The notes beneath the pieces were generated by a model. That model made no database searches and was not told the origin of the DNA. It was given only the letters and a program-made list of their open reading frames with translations. A stretch of DNA of 64,000 bases from Frankia alni (GTDB lineage: Bacteria > Actinomycetota > Actinomycetes > Frankiales > Frankiaceae): NCBI GenBank assembly GCA_026225295.1, contig JAMFSN010000147.1, positions 1 to 64,000 on the forward strand, read 5' to 3'. This document shows, one piece after another, positions 1-9,758 of this stretch (positions within the stretch are counted from its first letter, which is position 1; every line of letters begins with the position of its first letter). The position numbers and the translations under genes were made by a program.

Positions 1-30
1 CCAGACGACCGAGGCCCAGACGACCGAGGC
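1..30 (+). repeat. 15-bp tandem duplication in the pyrH N-terminal extension
   Basis: Two identical 15-base units (1-15 and 16-30) encode PDDRG twice, in the poorly conserved leader of UMP kinase. The array may continue upstream of the window. Confidence 0.85.
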
Positions 31-810
31 CCGGACCAGCGGGGCGAGGATCAGACCCGGTGGACCCGGGTCCTGCTGAAACTCTCGGGCGAGGCGTTCG
101 CCGGCGGTGACCCGATCGGTATCGATCCGGTGGCCGTCAAGGCGATGGCCCGCCAGATCGCCGACGTCCACACCAGCGGGGTCGAGATCGCGATCGTCGT
201 CGGCGGTGGCAACATGTACCGCGGTGAAGCTCTCGCCGAGCAGGGCATGGACCGCGCCCGGGCCGACTACATGGGAATGCTCGGCACGGTCATCAACTGC
301 CTGGCCCTGCAGGATTTCCTGGAACGGGCCGGCCTGGTGGTCCGCGTCCAGACCGCCATCGCCATGGGCCAGGTCGCTGAGCCCTACCTTCCGCTGCGCG
401 CCATCCGGCATCTGGAAAAGGGCCGGGTGGTGATCTTCGGCGCCGGGCTGGGGGTCCCGTTCTTCACCACCGACACCCTGGCCGCCCAGCGGGCCCTGGA
501 GATCAAGGCCCAGGCCGTCCTGAAGGCGACCAAGGTCGACGGGGTCTACGACTCCGACCCGAAGACCAATCCCGGCGCCGTGCGGTTCGATTCCCTTACC
601 TACGGCGAGGTCCTGGCCCGCGGTCTGAAGGTCATGGATGCCACGGCCACGTCGCTGTGCATGGACAATCGGATGCCGATCGTGGTTTTCGATCTGCTCG
701 AAGAAGGAAACATCGCCAAAGCGGTCCGGGGTGAGAAGATCGGCACGCTCGTCCACGCGGACCCGAACACGGCCAGCACCACCAACGGCTCTACGGAAGG
801 ATCCTGGTGA
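1..810 (+). CDS. pyrH: UMP kinase (5' end outside window)
   Basis: PyrH phosphorylates UMP to UDP in the cytoplasm, a step of de novo pyrimidine synthesis. The frame is open from base 1 and no ATG, GTG or TTG precedes the family's N-terminal KLSGE motif (codons 27-31 from the window edge), so the true start lies upstream. Amino-acid-kinase features follow: the GGGN glycine segment, the GAGLG stretch, and the C-terminal region with [13 protein letters not shown]. The first 20 codons are a polar extension before the core domain. The stop overlaps the frr start by four bases (GTGA), the usual pyrH-frr coupling in actinobacteria. An in-frame GTG at 130 is internal to the domain and is not a credible start. 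Confidence 0.95.
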   Translation, partial: PDDRGPDDRGPDQRGEDQTRWTRVLLKLSGEAFAGGDPIGIDPVAVKAMARQIADVHTSGVEIAIVVGGGNMYRGEALAEQGMDRARADYMGMLGTVINCLALQDFLERAGLVVRVQTAIAMGQVAEPYLPLRAIRHLEKGRVVIFGAGLGVPFFTTDTLAAQRALEIKAQAVLKATKVDGVYDSDPKTNPGAVRFDSLTYGEVLARGLKVMDATATSLCMDNRMPIVVFDLLEEGNIAKAVRGEKIGTLVHADPNTASTTNGSTEGSW

Positions 811-1364
811 TCGACGACACCCTCCTCGAAGCTGAGGAGAAGATGGAGAAGGCGGTCACGATCGCCAAGGAGGACTTCGCCAACATCCGGACGGGTCGGA
901 TCACCCCGTCGGTGTTCTCCAAGGTGCTCGTCGACTACTACGGCGCTCCGACCCCGGTGAACCAGGTCGCCTCGTTCCACATCCCCGAGGCCCGCATGGT
1001 CGTCATCACGCCGTTCGACAGGAATTCGCTGGGCGCCGTCGAACGCGCGATCCGGGACAGCGATCTGGGCGTGAACCCCACGAACGACGGCTCCATCATC
1101 CGGGTCATCTTCCCCGAGCTGTCCGAGCAACGTCGGCGGGATCTGGTCAAGGTCGCGCGGGGCAAGGCCGAAGACGCCAAGATCAGCGTGCGGGCCGTCC
1201 GGCGGCACGCCAAGGACGCGTTCGACAAGATCGTCAAGGATGGCGACGCGGGCGAGGACGAGGGTCGGCGCGGCGAGAAGGACCTCGACGAGGCCACCCA
1301 CCGGTACACGGCGCAGATCGACGAGCTGCTCAAGACCAAGGAGTCCGAGCTTCTCTCGGTCTGA
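807..1364 (+). CDS. frr: ribosome recycling factor
   Basis: RRF works with EF-G to split the post-termination ribosome. The 185-residue product is the standard family length and is collinear with RRF: the N-terminal helix with [12 protein letters not shown], then the [14 protein letters not shown] segment, then the C-terminal helix with [20 protein letters not shown]. The start is GTG in the GTGA overlap with pyrH, so the two genes are probably translationally coupled. Nothing unusual was seen. Confidence 0.97.
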   Translation: MIDDTLLEAEEKMEKAVTIAKEDFANIRTGRITPSVFSKVLVDYYGAPTPVNQVASFHIPEARMVVITPFDRNSLGAVERAIRDSDLGVNPTNDGSIIRVIFPELSEQRRRDLVKVARGKAEDAKISVRAVRRHAKDAFDKIVKDGDAGEDEGRRGEKDLDEATHRYTAQIDELLKTKESELLSV

Positions 1365-1402
1365 CCGGTATCCGCGTCGCGCGGACCGACCCCCGTTCCG
1401 GC

Positions 1403-2389
1403 ATGCTCGTCGGCATGCCGTTCCCACCTTCCGGGCTGCCCATGAGTCGTGATCTCGGCGGAGTCGGGCCGGCCGACCAGGCCGACCCGCCGGACCCGGC
1501 CGGTCAGCCCGAGACGGTGGTCGCGCCGCCGCCCGCCCGCCGGAAGGTCCGGGCCGGTCGCAACCTGCCGGCCGCGATCGGCGTCGGCGCGTCGCTCGGC
1601 GTCATCATCATCGGCACGTTGTTCACGGTCCGGGCGCTGTGGGTCGCGGTCGTCGCAGTGGCGGTCTGCATCGGCACCTACGAGCTGGTCCGGGCGCTGA
1701 AGGTCGGGGGCCGCCAGGTTCCGTTGCTGCCGCTCGCCGCCGGCGCCGTCGCCATGCCGGTGGCCGCCTACCGGGCCGGCACGGACGGACTGTTCGTCGC
1801 GCTGGCCACGACGGTGCTGGTCGCGTTCGCCTGGCGCAGTGTCGAGGCGACGTCCACCTCGCGGACCGACCCGACCGCCGCCGGCCGACTGGCCGCCGAC
1901 TACGCGGCGATCGTCTTCACCGCCGGGTACGTCGGCTTCCCGGCCGGGTTCGCGACCCTGCTCACCCGGCCCCCGGACGGCCCCCGCCGGGCGCTGGCGT
2001 TCCTGCTGGTCGTGGTGGCCAGCGACATCGGTGGCTATACCGCCGGGGTCCTGTCGGGCGGTCGCCACAAGCTGGCCCCGAAAGTCTCGCCGGGTAAGTC
2101 CTGGGAAGGCTTTGCCGGGTCGGCCGTCGCGTGCGTGATCGTCGGCGTCGTGATGATGGCCTGGCCCCTGCACGCGGCGGTCTGGACGGGGATCGTGCTC
2201 GGGCTGGCCTGCGTGGCCGCGGCCACGCTCGGGGACCTCGGCGAGTCGCTGCTCAAACGCGACATCGGGATCAAGGACATGGGGAACCTGCTGCCCGGCC
2301 ACGGCGGGATCATGGACCGCCTCGACTCCCTGCTCTGCGCGGCGCCGGTGGCCTGGCTGCTGATCACGGCGTTCGCGCCAATTTCCTGA
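1403..2389 (+). CDS. cdsA: phosphatidate cytidylyltransferase (CDP-diglyceride synthase)
   Basis: CdsA makes CDP-diacylglycerol from phosphatidic acid and CTP at the membrane, feeding phospholipid synthesis. Several hydrophobic segments follow a roughly 50-residue polar, Pro-rich N-terminus. The family signature is intact near the C-terminus: SPGKSWEG, then [18 protein letters not shown] followed by the catalytic MDRLD. Three ATG codons are possible starts (1403, 1415, 1442) and none has a clear Shine-Dalgarno sequence; 1442 may be the real one. The gene follows frr by 38-77 bases, the conserved pyrH-frr-cdsA order. The stop codon lies in a short degenerate tandem repeat (about 2385-2436). 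Confidence 0.93.
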   Translation: MLVGMPFPPSGLPMSRDLGGVGPADQADPPDPAGQPETVVAPPPARRKVRAGRNLPAAIGVGASLGVIIIGTLFTVRALWVAVVAVAVCIGTYELVRALKVGGRQVPLLPLAAGAVAMPVAAYRAGTDGLFVALATTVLVAFAWRSVEATSTSRTDPTAAGRLAADYAAIVFTAGYVGFPAGFATLLTRPPDGPRRALAFLLVVVASDIGGYTAGVLSGGRHKLAPKVSPGKSWEGFAGSAVACVIVGVVMMAWPLHAAVWTGIVLGLACVAAATLGDLGESLLKRDIGIKDMGNLLPGHGGIMDRLDSLLCAAPVAWLLITAFAPIS

Positions 2390-2499
2390 CCGGCCAGTTC
2401 CCTGACCCGCCGGATGGCCTGACCCGCCGGGCGGTCCGGGCCGGCCGGAAACGGGCCGCCACCGGTTCGGCCCGTCCATTTGGCAGACTGGGACGGGTT

Positions 2500-3750
2500 A
2501 TGACGTCTACCGCTACACCGGTCACGCTGCAGTTCGCGGCGCCCCGGCGGCCGAAGCCCCCCCGTCACCTGGCTGATCTGACCGCGGCCGAGCGACGGGC
2601 GGCGGTTGTGGAGCTCGGTGGGCCGGCGTTTCGGGCCGACCAGCTCTCGCGTCACTACTTCGCCCGGCTGACCGACCCGGCGGACGTCGACGCGATGACC
2701 GACCTGCCGGCCGGGAGCCGGGCCGCGCTGGTCGCGGACCTGCTCCCCACCCTGCTGACCGAGGTCTCGGCCCGCACCTGCGACGCCGGCCTGACCCGCA
2801 AGTCACTTTGGCGGACCTTCGACGGAGCCCGCCTGGAGTCGGTGCTCATGCGCTACCCCGACCGGGCCACGGTCTGCGTGTCCAGCCAGGCCGGGTGCGG
2901 GATGGGCTGCCCGTTCTGTGCCACGGGCCAGGCGGGGCTCACGCGCAACCTGTCGACCGCGGAGATCGTCGAACAGGTTGTGACGGCAGCCCGGACGGTC
3001 CGCAACGGCCTGCTCGGCGGGGGCGCGGACGGCGGCCCCGGCGAGCCGGACGATCATGGTCGGCTGTCGAATGTCGTCTTCATGGGCATGGGGGAGCCGC
3101 TCGCCAACTACCGGGCGGTGACCGGGGCGCTGCGCCGCCTGACCGATCCTTCCCCGGCCGGCCTCGGGCTGTCGGCCCGGTCGGTGACGGTCAGCACGGT
3201 GGGTCTGGTCCCCGCGATCCGGCGGCTCGCCACCGAGGGACTGCCGGTCACGCTCGCGGTGTCCCTGCACGCGCCGGATGACGAACTTCGCGATCGGCTG
3301 GTGCCGGTGAACACCCGGTGGCCGGTCGCCGAGGTCCTCGAGGCGGCCTGGGACTATGCCGACGTGACGGGCCGGCGGGTGAGCATCGAGTACGCGATGA
3401 TCGCCGGCGTCAACGACCGGCCCGACCAGGCCGAACAGCTGGGTCGACGATTGGCCGGCCAGCTCGCCCACGTCAATCTCATCCCGCTGAACCCGACCCC
3501 GGGCTCGGAATGGACCGCCAGTACGCCCGCCGACGAGCGGGAATTCGTCCGCCGGCTACGGGCCCACGGCGTCACCACCACCGTTCGCGACACGCGGGGC
3601 CGGGAGATCGCCGGAGCCTGCGGCCAGCTGGCCGCCGATCCTGACGCCGCCCGGCCGGCCGTCCCGGGCCCGGGCGGTCCCGGCCCGATCGTTGTTCCTG
3701 GCCCGGTCGCCGCCCGACGCGACGGGACGGCCGAACGTGCCGGGGACTGA
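2500..3750 (+). CDS. rlmN: 23S rRNA (adenine2503-C2)/tRNA (A37) methyltransferase, radical SAM
   Basis: RlmN methylates C2 of A2503 in 23S rRNA and of A37 in some tRNAs, using a radical-SAM mechanism with a methyl-cysteine intermediate. The CxxxCxxC iron-sulfur motif is present as CGMGCPFC at residues 133-140, followed by GMGEPLANY, and the second catalytic cysteine lies in [12 protein letters not shown] near the C-terminus. The start is ATG at 2500; the frame is open further upstream, but that stretch shadows cdsA. A Pro/Gly/Ala tail of about 35 residues extends past the last conserved motif. Its end overlaps the next gene by about 14 bases. Confidence 0.96.
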   Translation: MTSTATPVTLQFAAPRRPKPPRHLADLTAAERRAAVVELGGPAFRADQLSRHYFARLTDPADVDAMTDLPAGSRAALVADLLPTLLTEVSARTCDAGLTRKSLWRTFDGARLESVLMRYPDRATVCVSSQAGCGMGCPFCATGQAGLTRNLSTAEIVEQVVTAARTVRNGLLGGGADGGPGEPDDHGRLSNVVFMGMGEPLANYRAVTGALRRLTDPSPAGLGLSARSVTVSTVGLVPAIRRLATEGLPVTLAVSLHAPDDELRDRLVPVNTRWPVAEVLEAAWDYADVTGRRVSIEYAMIAGVNDRPDQAEQLGRRLAGQLAHVNLIPLNPTPGSEWTASTPADEREFVRRLRAHGVTTTVRDTRGREIAGACGQLAADPDAARPAVPGPGGPGPIVVPGPVAARRDGTAERAGD

Positions 3751-4939
3751 GCGCCGCGCGGGAGCCCGTACCCCGAGCCCCCGTAATCCGCTGCTGGTCC
3801 CGGTCATCGCGGTGGTCGGCATCCTGCTCATCACGACCGGGCTGATCGTTTCGTTCTCGGGGGGCGGCGGAGGGGACAAGAACACGACCGGTACGGCTCA
3901 GGCGTCGACGCTGGGCCGGGCCGCTCCCCGGCCGTCGGCCGCGACCGCCGCCCCGGTCACCGCCGCACCCACCCCGTCCGCGGCGCCGGCCGATGCCTGC
4001 GTGAGCGGCAAGCGGCTGGCCGCGCAGGCCCCGACCGCCGTCTGGCTGACCGTCGCCGGCGTCCGGCGCGGGTATCTCCTGGCCGTGCCGGCCGCCGTGA
4101 AGACGGCGTCGTCGTTGCCGGTCATCGTGAACTTTCACGGCTACCACCAGGACGCCGGTCAGCAGGAGAGCTACACCCACCTGTCGGCCTCGGGCACCGC
4201 GGCCGGCTACCTCGTCATGACGCCGCTGGGCGTCAACGGTCAGTGGAACTTCGTGCGGCGGCCCGCGGTCGGGCCCGACGACGTCACCTTCATCACCCGG
4301 GCCCTCGACGGTCTGGCCACGCAGACCTGCGTCAGCCGGGCCCGGGTGTTCCTGACCGGTATGTCGGACGGGGCCGATATGGCCGTCGCGCTGGCCTGCG
4401 CCGACCCGTCCCGCTTCGCCGCCGTCGTCCCGGTCGCGGCGAGCGTCGTTCCCGCCTCGTGCGGGGCCTCGCCGCCGAGCCTGCTGGAGATCCACGGCAC
4501 CTCCGACCCGGTCGTCCCGTACGCGGGCGGCGGGGCGGACCGGCCGGCGCCGTTCCAGGGGACCCGCCCCCAGGCCGCCCGGGACCGGACGGCCCGGTAC
4601 GCCTCCTACGCGGGCTGCCGGGGGACCGCGGCCTGGCGGGACAGCGTGGCGGGTACCCGGCTGCTGGGCTACGCGGGCTGCCCCACCGGCGTCGACGTCG
4701 GGTTGCTGGCCGTGACCGGAGGTGGTCATACCTGGCCCGGGGCCGCGCCCCAGCCGTCCCTCGGCGCGACGTCGACCAGCTTCAGTGCCAACCAGCTCAT
4801 GCTGACCTACTTCCAGTACCACCCGCGAGCCGGAGTGACCCAGCCGACGGCGGGCCCCCCGACCCCGAGCGCCGCTCCGGCGGCCGGCTCCAACCTGCTC
4901 GGCGGGGTGGCCGGGTCGCTGGCCAGCGGCACGGGCTGA
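3737..4939 (+). CDS. membrane-anchored or secreted esterase, poly(3-hydroxybutyrate) depolymerase/LpqC-like
   Basis: An alpha/beta hydrolase of the PHB-depolymerase/feruloyl-esterase type. It has a polar start, one hydrophobic segment (about residues 18-37, [18 protein letters not shown]) acting as anchor or signal, then an Ala/Pro-rich linker, then the catalytic domain. The nucleophile Ser is in GMSDG (about residue 210), HGYHQDAG fits the oxyanion region, and GGGHTWPG carries the catalytic His. The C-terminus ends in a low-complexity Pro/Ala/Gly tail. GTG 3737 is preferred over TTG 3692 because it reduces the overlap with rlmN to 14 bases. The substrate cannot be told from sequence; no PHA synthesis genes are nearby. 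Confidence 0.8.
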   Translation: MPGTERRAGARTPSPRNPLLVPVIAVVGILLITTGLIVSFSGGGGGDKNTTGTAQASTLGRAAPRPSAATAAPVTAAPTPSAAPADACVSGKRLAAQAPTAVWLTVAGVRRGYLLAVPAAVKTASSLPVIVNFHGYHQDAGQQESYTHLSASGTAAGYLVMTPLGVNGQWNFVRRPAVGPDDVTFITRALDGLATQTCVSRARVFLTGMSDGADMAVALACADPSRFAAVVPVAASVVPASCGASPPSLLEIHGTSDPVVPYAGGGADRPAPFQGTRPQAARDRTARYASYAGCRGTAAWRDSVAGTRLLGYAGCPTGVDVGLLAVTGGGHTWPGAAPQPSLGATSTSFSANQLMLTYFQYHPRAGVTQPTAGPPTPSAAPAAGSNLLGGVAGSLASGTG

Positions 4940-5011
4940 TCCGACCGACCCGCGCAGTGCCCCGGTCGGCCGGTCCGGTCGGCCTGGGCCCCCCGGGATC
5001 CCGGGCCGCCG

Positions 5012-5719
5012 TCAGCGGTTCATGCGTTCGCAGGCGAAGGGGATGTGCGCGACGGTTTCCCAGGCCACGAATTCGCACCGGGCCCGCCAGACCCGCCGGG
5101 TGATCCGGTTGGGCCGATCCTCGACCTCCAGCGGGACCCGGGCACCGACCTGGTCGGCCTGGTCGTGGGCCCAGGCATGGGCGGTGTCCCAGTCCCCGAA
5201 CGAGCCGAGCACCTCACCGAGGGCGTTGAACACGTGGTAGCTGTGGGTCGCGCCGTCCGGGGCCGCGACCCGGCCGCCGTTCGGGACGCGCGGACCGTCC
5301 GGGCGGATCCGCGGCCCGGTGGCACAGCTGGCCGGGGCGGTCGCCCGACCGTGGCCGTGGAGCCCGGCGGGGAAGGGTGCCGCGAGTGTCGAGCGCACCG
5401 CGACGTCGCCCGTCGCCGACCGACCGGAGCAGTACCGGCCGGTCGCGGGAGCCGACCCGCGGCGGTCGCCGTCGGCCCGTCCGGTCGCCGACCGGCTGAT
5501 GACCCGGCGGCCGGCGGGTCCGCCGCGGGTCGGCCCGTGGTCCTGGCCCGCGGCATGGTTCTGGCCCGCGGCCTGGTCCCTGACCGCCGCGTAGTCACCC
5601 GCCGGGTAGTTCCGACCCGCCGCCGGTGTGGGCTCCGCCGCCCCTGTGGGCTCCGACGGCGGTGTTGACGGTATCGATCCTGTGGCCATTGCGTCTCCCC
5701 GTGTCTGCGTGTCCCCCAC
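5012..5719 (-). CDS. hypothetical protein with disordered N-terminus and compact C-terminal domain
   Basis: Not recognised. About 150 N-terminal residues are Gly/Ala/Arg/Pro-rich and probably disordered. The last 80 or so look like a folded domain (THSYHVFNALGEVLGSFGDW ... RRVWRARCEFVAWETVAHIP) with many aromatic residues. ATG 5689 (MATGSIP) is an alternative start to 5719. The gene is alone on the - strand between the esterase (+) and dxr (+), so it diverges from dxr across about 200 bases. The shift from low complexity to a well-composed aromatic domain in one frame supports a real gene; no function is proposed. Confidence 0.6.
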   Translation of the reverse strand: MGDTQTRGDAMATGSIPSTPPSEPTGAAEPTPAAGRNYPAGDYAAVRDQAAGQNHAAGQDHGPTRGGPAGRRVISRSATGRADGDRRGSAPATGRYCSGRSATGDVAVRSTLAAPFPAGLHGHGRATAPASCATGPRIRPDGPRVPNGGRVAAPDGATHSYHVFNALGEVLGSFGDWDTAHAWAHDQADQVGARVPLEVEDRPNRITRRVWRARCEFVAWETVAHIPFACERMNR

Positions 5720-5821
5720 CCGCTATGAGATCAACTGAAGCGCGCCCGGGCGTCTCGCGGAACCGGTTCGGGCTGTGCGGCACCTGAGCGTCCGATGCGC
5801 CCTGTGCACTCGCTGAAGGCT

Positions 5822-5835
5822 TGTGCACATGCACA
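5822..5835. promoter_or_regulatory. palindrome TGTGCA-N2-TGCACA between divergent genes
   Basis: A perfect inverted repeat, TGTGCA-CA-TGCACA, sits about 90 bases upstream of dxr and about 100 bases upstream of the divergent hypothetical gene. A third TGTGCA occurs just before it (near 5802), and a small CCCCA-GCG-TGGGG hairpin follows at 5847-5859. The position suits an operator serving either gene. The regulator is unknown. Confidence 0.3.
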
Positions 5836-5923
5836 GACAGCGATAACCCCAGCGTGGGGACATCCACAGGTCCAACCGCACCACACCTCGTCGGATCGCC
5901 CCGTCGCCTGCGAGAATGGACCG

Positions 5924-7201
5924 GTGGCGGAATCGACGGTGCAGAGCGTTTCCGGGTCCCATCCAACGTCGGACGGGCGTCCACCCGGGCCGGGGGGCGG
6001 CGGGCGGCGCGACATCGTTCTGCTCGGGGCGACCGGCTCGATCGGGACCCAGGCCATCGACGTCGTCACCCGTAACCCCGATCGCTTCCGGGTCGTCGGT
6101 CTGGCCGGCGGGGGCGGGCGGGTCGAGCTGCTGGCCGCCCAGGCGCTGGAACTGGGCGTCGAGGTGGTGGCCGTGGCCCGCGCGTCCGCCGCCCAGGATC
6201 TGCAGCTGGCCTTCTACGCGGAGGCGTCCCGGCGGGGCTGGCGCCGGGGGGAGTACGCGGTCCCGAAGATCCTGGCCGGCCCGCAGTCGGCCGCCGAGAT
6301 CGCGACCTGGCCGTGCGACATCTTGCTCAACGGCATGACCGGCTCGGTCGGCCTCGGCCCGACCCTGGCCGCCCTGCACGCCGGGCGGACCGTCGCCCTG
6401 GCCAACAAGGAGTCCCTGGTCGCCGGCGGACCGCTGGTCCTCGACGCGCTGGGCGGCGATCTCGACCGGCTCATTCCGGTCGACTCCGAGCATTCCGCCC
6501 TGGCCCAGTGCCTGCGCGGGGGGCGGGCCTCGGAGGTCCGGCGCCTCGTGCTCACCGCCAGCGGTGGCCCGTTCCGCGGCCGGCGCCGCGAGGAACTGAC
6601 CGCGGTCGGCCCGAGCGACGCGCTGGCCCACCCGACCTGGGACATGGGCCCGGTGATCACCATCAACTCGGCCACCCTGGTCAACAAGGGTCTCGAGCTG
6701 ATCGAGACGCACCTGTTCTTCGACGTCCCCTACGACGACATCGCGGTGGTCGTCCATCCGCAGTCCCTGGTCCATTCGATGGTCGAATTCCACGACGGTT
6801 CGACGTTGGCCCAGGTCTCGCCGCCGGACATGCGGTTGCCGATCGCCCTCGCGCTCGGCTGGCCGGACCGGATTCCGGACGCCCAGCCACCGATGGACTG
6901 GACCCGGGCCCAGTCGCTGACCTTCGAGCCGCTCGACACCGCGGCGTTCCCGGCTGTGGATCTGGCCCGCGAGTGCGGTCGGCTCGGCGGGAGCGCGCCG
7001 GCGGTTTTCAACGCGGCCAACGAGGAGGCGGTCGCGGCCTTCCTCGAAGGTCGGCTGCCCTTCCTCGGCATCGTCGACACGGTGGCCCGGGTGGTCGAGG
7101 AGCTGGCCGACCGGGAACTGTCGAGCCTCGCCCAGGTGTTGGACGTGGAGGGGGCGGCCCGGATCCGGGCCCGCGAAATCGTCGGAACGACGGCCGCGTG
7201 A
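5924..7201 (+). CDS. dxr: 1-deoxy-D-xylulose 5-phosphate reductoisomerase
   Basis: Dxr converts DXP to MEP with NADPH, the committed step of the non-mevalonate isoprenoid pathway. The NADPH-binding GATGSIGTQ lies about residues 35-43. Then come ALANKESLVAGG, the metal-binding PVDSEHSALAQC, the flexible-loop motif TASGGPF, and NKGLELIETHLFF. GTG 5924 gives 425 residues; the frame is open back to 5795, but that stretch has no family similarity and contains the intergenic palindrome. About 30 N-terminal residues precede the Rossmann fold. ispG, for a later step of the same pathway, is two genes downstream, an arrangement conserved in actinobacteria. Confidence 0.96.
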   Translation: MAESTVQSVSGSHPTSDGRPPGPGGGGRRDIVLLGATGSIGTQAIDVVTRNPDRFRVVGLAGGGGRVELLAAQALELGVEVVAVARASAAQDLQLAFYAEASRRGWRRGEYAVPKILAGPQSAAEIATWPCDILLNGMTGSVGLGPTLAALHAGRTVALANKESLVAGGPLVLDALGGDLDRLIPVDSEHSALAQCLRGGRASEVRRLVLTASGGPFRGRRREELTAVGPSDALAHPTWDMGPVITINSATLVNKGLELIETHLFFDVPYDDIAVVVHPQSLVHSMVEFHDGSTLAQVSPPDMRLPIALALGWPDRIPDAQPPMDWTRAQSLTFEPLDTAAFPAVDLARECGRLGGSAPAVFNAANEEAVAAFLEGRLPFLGIVDTVARVVEELADRELSSLAQVLDVEGAARIRAREIVGTTAA

Positions 7202-7253
7202 GCGGCCCCGGTGACCCCGCCGCACCGACCACCCGCGGGAGCGTGACCGACCG

Positions 7254-8465
7254 ATGATCGACGCCATCGGCATCGTGGCCTTCGTCGTCGCCCTGCTCGT
7301 CTCGGTCACTCTGCACGAAGGGGGCCACTTCCTGACCGCTCGCCGGTTCGGCATGAAGGCCTCGAAATTCTTCGTCGGGTTCGGCCCCACGCTGTGGTCG
7401 CGGACCCGTGGTGAGACCGAGTACGGCGTGAAGGCCATCCCGGCCGGTGGTTTCGTCAAGATCGAAGGAATGACCCAGCTCGAGGAGATCGCCCCGGTCG
7501 ATCTCGACCGGGCCTTCTACCGGCAGCCCGCCCCCCAGCGGGCCGTGGTTCTCGCCGCCGGGTCCTTCATGCACTTCGTGCTGGCGCTGATCGTGATCTT
7601 CATCGTGGTCGTCGCGGCCGGCGTCCCCAAGCTGTCGCAGAACACCGTCGGCGGGACGAGCTGTGTCCCGGTGACCGTGTCGGACAGCGGCCCGACGAGT
7701 TGCGTCGGCACGGCCGCCGCCCCGGCCAAGGTGGCCGGCATCCAGCCGGGGGACCGGGTGCTGAGCTTCGACGGCGCGGCGGTCACGTCCTGGACCGGCT
7801 TCACCAGCCAGGTGCGCGATCACGGCCCGGGCGTCGCGACCATCGTGGTGCGCCGCGGCAACCAGACCCTGACCCTGCGCCCCGACCTGGTGGCGGTGAA
7901 GCGCGATCGCGCGACCGGTGGCCCGGGCGACGACACGGTCGGGGCGCTGGGCATCTTCCAGGGCACCGAGACCATCCACTACAACGTCGTGACGGCCGTC
8001 CCGCAGACGTTCCGGATCATCGGCGACGGCGTGACCGGCACCTACGACGCGCTCGTGCACCGGGTCGGCGATCTGCGGAACCTGTTCAACAACAAGCGCG
8101 ACCCGAACGGGCTGGTCGGCGTGGTCGGCGCCGCCCGGGCCGGGGGGGAACTGCTGTCCGCGCAGGGCCAATCGGTCGGCGACCGGATCGCCAGCTTCGC
8201 GCTGCTGGTCGCGGGGGTGAACCTCGCGGTCGGATTGTTCAACCTGCTGCCGCTGTTCCCACTGGACGGCGGGCACCTGGCTGTGCTCGGATTCGAGCAG
8301 CTCCGTCAGGGTCTGCGTCGGTTGCGGGGGTACCGCGGGGCGACCCAACGGGTCGACCTGGTCAAGCTGCTGCCGGCCACCTACGCCGTCGTCGCGGTGC
8401 TCGTGGTGGTGAGTGTTCTCGTCCTGTCCGCCGACATCGTCAACCCCATCCGGATCAACCAGTGA
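7254..8465 (+). CDS. rip1: site-2 intramembrane zinc metalloprotease (RseP/Rip1 family, M50)
   Basis: Membrane protease that cuts transmembrane substrates such as anti-sigma factors; the mycobacterial homologue Rip1 lies between dxr and ispG, as here. The zinc motif HEGGH is at residues 21-25 inside the first membrane helix. A PDZ domain follows in the middle (around GIQPGDRVLSFDGAAVTSWT). The third zinc ligand is in NLLPLFPLDGGH, with Asp about residue 338. A hydrophobic helix (FMHFVLALIVIFIVVVAAGV) follows the active-site region and another closes the protein. 403 residues is normal for the family. ATG start. Confidence 0.94.
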   Translation: MIDAIGIVAFVVALLVSVTLHEGGHFLTARRFGMKASKFFVGFGPTLWSRTRGETEYGVKAIPAGGFVKIEGMTQLEEIAPVDLDRAFYRQPAPQRAVVLAAGSFMHFVLALIVIFIVVVAAGVPKLSQNTVGGTSCVPVTVSDSGPTSCVGTAAAPAKVAGIQPGDRVLSFDGAAVTSWTGFTSQVRDHGPGVATIVVRRGNQTLTLRPDLVAVKRDRATGGPGDDTVGALGIFQGTETIHYNVVTAVPQTFRIIGDGVTGTYDALVHRVGDLRNLFNNKRDPNGLVGVVGAARAGGELLSAQGQSVGDRIASFALLVAGVNLAVGLFNLLPLFPLDGGHLAVLGFEQLRQGLRRLRGYRGATQRVDLVKLLPATYAVVAVLVVVSVLVLSADIVNPIRINQ

Positions 8466-8583
8466 GCGGCCGTCCGGTTCGCCCGGTCGCCCACCGCCCG
8501 CTCCGACGTAGCCGTTACGACCGTCGTTGCTATGACAGCCACCGTTCCGACAGCCGCAGTTCCGATACTGGTGTGAGGAAGCC

Positions 8584-9738
8584 GTGACCACAGCCCTGGG
8601 GATGCCCGCAGCACCGTCCCGACCGCTCTCGCAGCGCCGGACGAGCCGCCAGATCCGCGTCGGTACCGTGCCGGTGGGCGGCGACGCCCCCGTCTCGGTG
8701 CAGTCGATGACCACCACGCTGACCTCCGACGTCAACGCGACCCTGCAGCAGATCGCGCAGCTGACCACGGCCGGCTGTCAGATCGTGCGGGTCGCCGTGC
8801 CCAGCTCGGACGACGCCGACGCCCTGGCCGCCATCGCCGCCAAGTCGCCCATCCCGGTGATCGCCGACATCCACTTCCAGCCCAAGTACGTCTTCGCCGC
8901 GATCGACGCGGGCTGCGCGGGGGTCCGGGTCAACCCGGGCAACATCAAGCAGTTCGACGACAAGGTCGGCGAGATCGCCCGGGCCGCCGGGGCGGCCGGC
9001 GTCCCGATCCGGATCGGCGTCAACGCCGGGTCGCTCGACAAACGGCTGCTGGCCAAGTACGGCAAGGCGACCCCCGAGGCGCTGGTCGAGTCGGCGCTCA
9101 ACGAATGCGCGCTGTTCGAAGAACACGATTTCCGGGACATCAAGATCTCCGTCAAGCACCATGATCCGGTGGTGATGATCCAGGCGTACCGGCTGCTGTC
9201 CCAGCAGTGCGAGTACCCGCTGCACCTGGGGGTCACGGAGGCCGGCCCGACGTTCCAGGGGACGGTCAAGTCGGCCGTCGCGTTCGGCGCTCTGCTGGCC
9301 GAGGGCATCGGCGACACGATCCGGGTCTCGCTGTCGGCCCCGCCGGTCGAAGAGGTCAAGGTCGCGACGGCCATTCTGGAATCGCTCGGGCTGCGCCAGC
9401 GGACGCTGGAGATCGTGTCCTGCCCGTCCTGCGGGCGGGCCCAGGTCGACGTCTACAAGCTGGCCGAAGAGGTCTCGGCCGGCCTCGACGGACTCACCGT
9501 GCCGCTCCGGGTGGCCGTCATGGGCTGCGTCGTGAACGGCCCGGGCGAGGCCCGGGAGGCCGACCTGGGCGTCGCGTCGGGCAACGGCAAGGGTCAGATC
9601 TTCGTCCGGGGCGAGGTCGTCAAGACCGTCGCCGAGGCCGCGATCGTCGAGACTCTCATCGAGGAGGCCATGAAGCTGGCCGAGGCGATGGAGGACGAGG
9701 GCGTCACTTCGGGTGAGCCTTCGGTGACGGTCGGGTAG
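8584..9738 (+). CDS. ispG: 4-hydroxy-3-methylbut-2-en-1-yl diphosphate synthase
   Basis: IspG (GcpE) converts MEcPP to HMBPP with a 4Fe-4S cluster, the penultimate MEP-pathway step. The cluster cysteines are seen in CPSC (C280, C283) and [11 protein letters not shown] (C315 with the conserved Glu). The N-terminal TIM barrel carries [13 protein letters not shown] and [21 protein letters not shown] 8584 is preceded by GAGGAAG at good spacing. 384 residues matches the short bacterial form. The 118 bases before it hold no gene. Confidence 0.97.
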   Translation: MTTALGMPAAPSRPLSQRRTSRQIRVGTVPVGGDAPVSVQSMTTTLTSDVNATLQQIAQLTTAGCQIVRVAVPSSDDADALAAIAAKSPIPVIADIHFQPKYVFAAIDAGCAGVRVNPGNIKQFDDKVGEIARAAGAAGVPIRIGVNAGSLDKRLLAKYGKATPEALVESALNECALFEEHDFRDIKISVKHHDPVVMIQAYRLLSQQCEYPLHLGVTEAGPTFQGTVKSAVAFGALLAEGIGDTIRVSLSAPPVEEVKVATAILESLGLRQRTLEIVSCPSCGRAQVDVYKLAEEVSAGLDGLTVPLRVAVMGCVVNGPGEAREADLGVASGNGKGQIFVRGEVVKTVAEAAIVETLIEEAMKLAEAMEDEGVTSGEPSVTVG

Positions 9739-9758
9739 CCGGAGAGGTTGCTCAGACG

